DNA of 14,814 bases from JBDTRY01 sp039931435 (GTDB lineage Bacteria > Acidobacteriota > Thermoanaerobaculia > Gp7-AA8): positions 1 through 14,814 of the forward strand of contig JBDTRY010000079.1 of the NCBI GenBank assembly GCA_039931435.1, read 5' to 3'. The notes below the pieces were generated by a model, which ran no database searches, was not told the origin of the DNA, and saw nothing but the letters and a program-made list of their open reading frames with translations. How positions within the stretch are numbered: the first letter of the stretch is position 1; each line of letters begins with the position of its first letter. Positions 13,553 to 14,814 of this stretch are shown in pieces. Both the position numbers and the translations under genes were made by a program.

Positions 13553-14814
13553 GGCTTTCCGGCCTCACGCTCCGAGCTGCGATCGGGCCCGACCTTGCCC
13601 ACGTTTTCCTGAACAAGGCGCTCGAAGTGCTCTCCGCGCTTTTCGAAGTTTTTGTACTGATCGAAGCTGGCACAGGCCGGTGAAAGAAGAACGCTATCGC
13701 CAGCAGTGGCGAGGCTGGCAGCCCTCAGGACCGCCTCCCTCATTTCTTCGCAGGCGATGATCACCGCCGTGCCCTGCAATGCCTCACTGATGCGATCGGC
13801 CGCGGCTCCGATGGTGAGAATTGCCCGCACCTTGCCGGTCACAACCGGACGCATCCGCTCGAAGTCACCCCGCTTGTCCCTGCCACCGAGGATGAGGACG
13901 ATGCTTCCGTCGGGAAATCCTTCCAGCGACTTCAGAGTGGCGTCCACGTTCGTTCCCTTGGAATCGTTGATCCATTTCACACCGCCGATGTCAGCCACCA
14001 GACGCATGCGATGCGGCAGGCCGGTGAATGACCGGAAGGCTCGCTCCACGGCTTCGGTGGAAACGCCCGCGGCCCGCGCGGCCAGCCAGCTGGCCAGAGC
14101 GTTCTCAACGTTGGCCTGGCCCTGAAGACTCAGCGAGCCGCGGCTGATGCGCTCGGCGCGCCCGTCGACATCCAGGACTAGATCATCGCCCGCGAGCCAG
14201 GCTCCTCGAACGACTTCTCCTCGGGACGAAAACCGCCACACTTCCGCAGCCGTCGGTGGATTTTTCGTGAGCTCGTCGTCGGCGTTGACGATGGCTCGAT
14301 CCTCGGCGACCTGGTTCCGGAAGATTCGATATTTCGCTGCTGCGTACTCATCCATCGACGCGTAGCGATCGAGATGATCGGGCGTGATGTTCAGGAGCAC
14401 AGCCACGTTGGCGTGAAAACTCTCGACTGTTTCCAGCTGAAAGGACGACAGCTCGACGACATAGGTGTGCTCCTGGTCATCGACGACGCTCGTCAGAGCC
14501 TGGCCGATATTGCCTGCCACCACCGGACGGTCTCCCGCTTCCAGAAGGATCTCTCCCACCAGAGCCGTCGTCGTGGATTTGCCGTTCGAACCTGTGATGG
14601 CCATCACCGTTCCCTTCATGGAGCGGAATGCCAGCTCCACCTCAGAGATCACGGGGATGCCGCGGCGCCTGGCCTCGACGACGAGCGGCACGGTGACCGG
14701 GACTCCTGGGCTCAACACGACCATGGAGACTTCATCGAGTAGCTCGACCGGACTGGTCCCGAGTGTTCTTCGAACGCTGGGGTGGAGTGATGCCAGCAGA
14801 GGCAGATTCTCCTC
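13549..14814 (-). CDS. murD: UDP-N-acetylmuramoyl-L-alanine--D-glutamate ligase, 5' end outside the window
   Basis: Adds D-glutamate to UDP-MurNAc-L-Ala; cytoplasmic Mur ligase. 421 residues are visible, and the frame stays open to the window edge, so roughly the first 30 residues (the start of the N-terminal UDP-binding domain) are missing. The ATP site TGSNGKSTTT begins near visible residue 74. Other motifs are LNITPDHLDRY, the carbamylated-lysine region AAAKYRIF, KWINDSKGTNVDAT and LSPACASFDQYKNFEKRGEHF, which is MurD-specific. An internal ATG at 14724 is not the start, since family-like sequence (VELLDEVSMVVLSPGVP) continues upstream of it. First visible gene of the dcw operon; mraY and murF would be expected next upstream. 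Confidence 0.96.
   Translation of the reverse strand, partial: EENLPLLASLHPSVRRTLGTSPVELLDEVSMVVLSPGVPVTVPLVVEARRRGIPVISEVELAFRSMKGTVMAITGSNGKSTTTALVGEILLEAGDRPVVAGNIGQALTSVVDDQEHTYVVELSSFQLETVESFHANVAVLLNITPDHLDRYASMDEYAAAKYRIFRNQVAEDRAIVNADDELTKNPPTAAEVWRFSSRGEVVRGAWLAGDDLVLDVDGRAERISRGSLSLQGQANVENALASWLAARAAGVSTEAVERAFRSFTGLPHRMRLVADIGGVKWINDSKGTNVDATLKSLEGFPDGSIVLILGGRDKRGDFERMRPVVTGKVRAILTIGAAADRISEALQGTAVIIACEEMREAVLRAASLATAGDSVLLSPACASFDQYKNFEKRGEHFERLVQENVGKVGPDRSSEREAGKP

Overview
This is a GC-rich bacterial chromosome segment. It carries GMP synthase on the + strand and two blocks of minus-strand genes: a LiaF-like/LytTR two-component operon, and the distal half of a dcw (division and cell wall) cluster. 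The gene set implies a peptidoglycan-containing, FtsZ-dividing bacterium. FtsZ has an N-terminus of the M-x-F-[DE] type, the LiaF-like proteins are paired with a LytS/LytTR system, and short heptamer arrays occur between genes. Together these fit a deep-branching Gram-negative lineage such as Acidobacteriota. That assignment is inference; the window has no rRNA or other decisive marker.

Layout. 1-107: heptamer tandem array and a hairpin just before the guaA ribosome binding site. 108-1649 (+): guaA. 1650-1887: convergent gap with a second heptamer array and a repeat containing a strong hairpin. 1888-5501 (minus): five tightly coupled genes, read from 5501 downwards as LiaF-like, four-helix LiaI/LiaF-TM-only, LiaF-like, LytS-type histidine kinase, LytTR response regulator. 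5502-6136: non-coding region with two copies of a palindromic heptamer-array element sharing 70 identical bases, the probable terminator of the dcw operon, and further inverted repeats. 6137-14814 (minus): murD (cut by the window edge), ftsW, a small ORF, murG, murC, ftsQ, ftsA, a possible 44-codon ORF, ftsZ.

How the genes work together. MurD and MurC are cytoplasmic Mur ligases of the peptidoglycan precursor pathway. MurG makes lipid II, and FtsW is the SEDS glycan polymerase of the septum. FtsQ, FtsA and FtsZ build and anchor the divisome. Five ATGA stop/start overlaps and one direct stop-start abutment indicate translational coupling in both minus-strand operons. The LiaF-like proteins plus kinase and regulator look like an envelope-stress sensing unit lying just beyond the division cluster, separated from it by a terminator and the repeat elements.

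The parts least explained by known families are the seven-base-period repeats with their duplicated palindromic core element, two small basic ORFs set into the dcw operon, and the combination of three LiaF-type membrane proteins with a LytTR two-component system.
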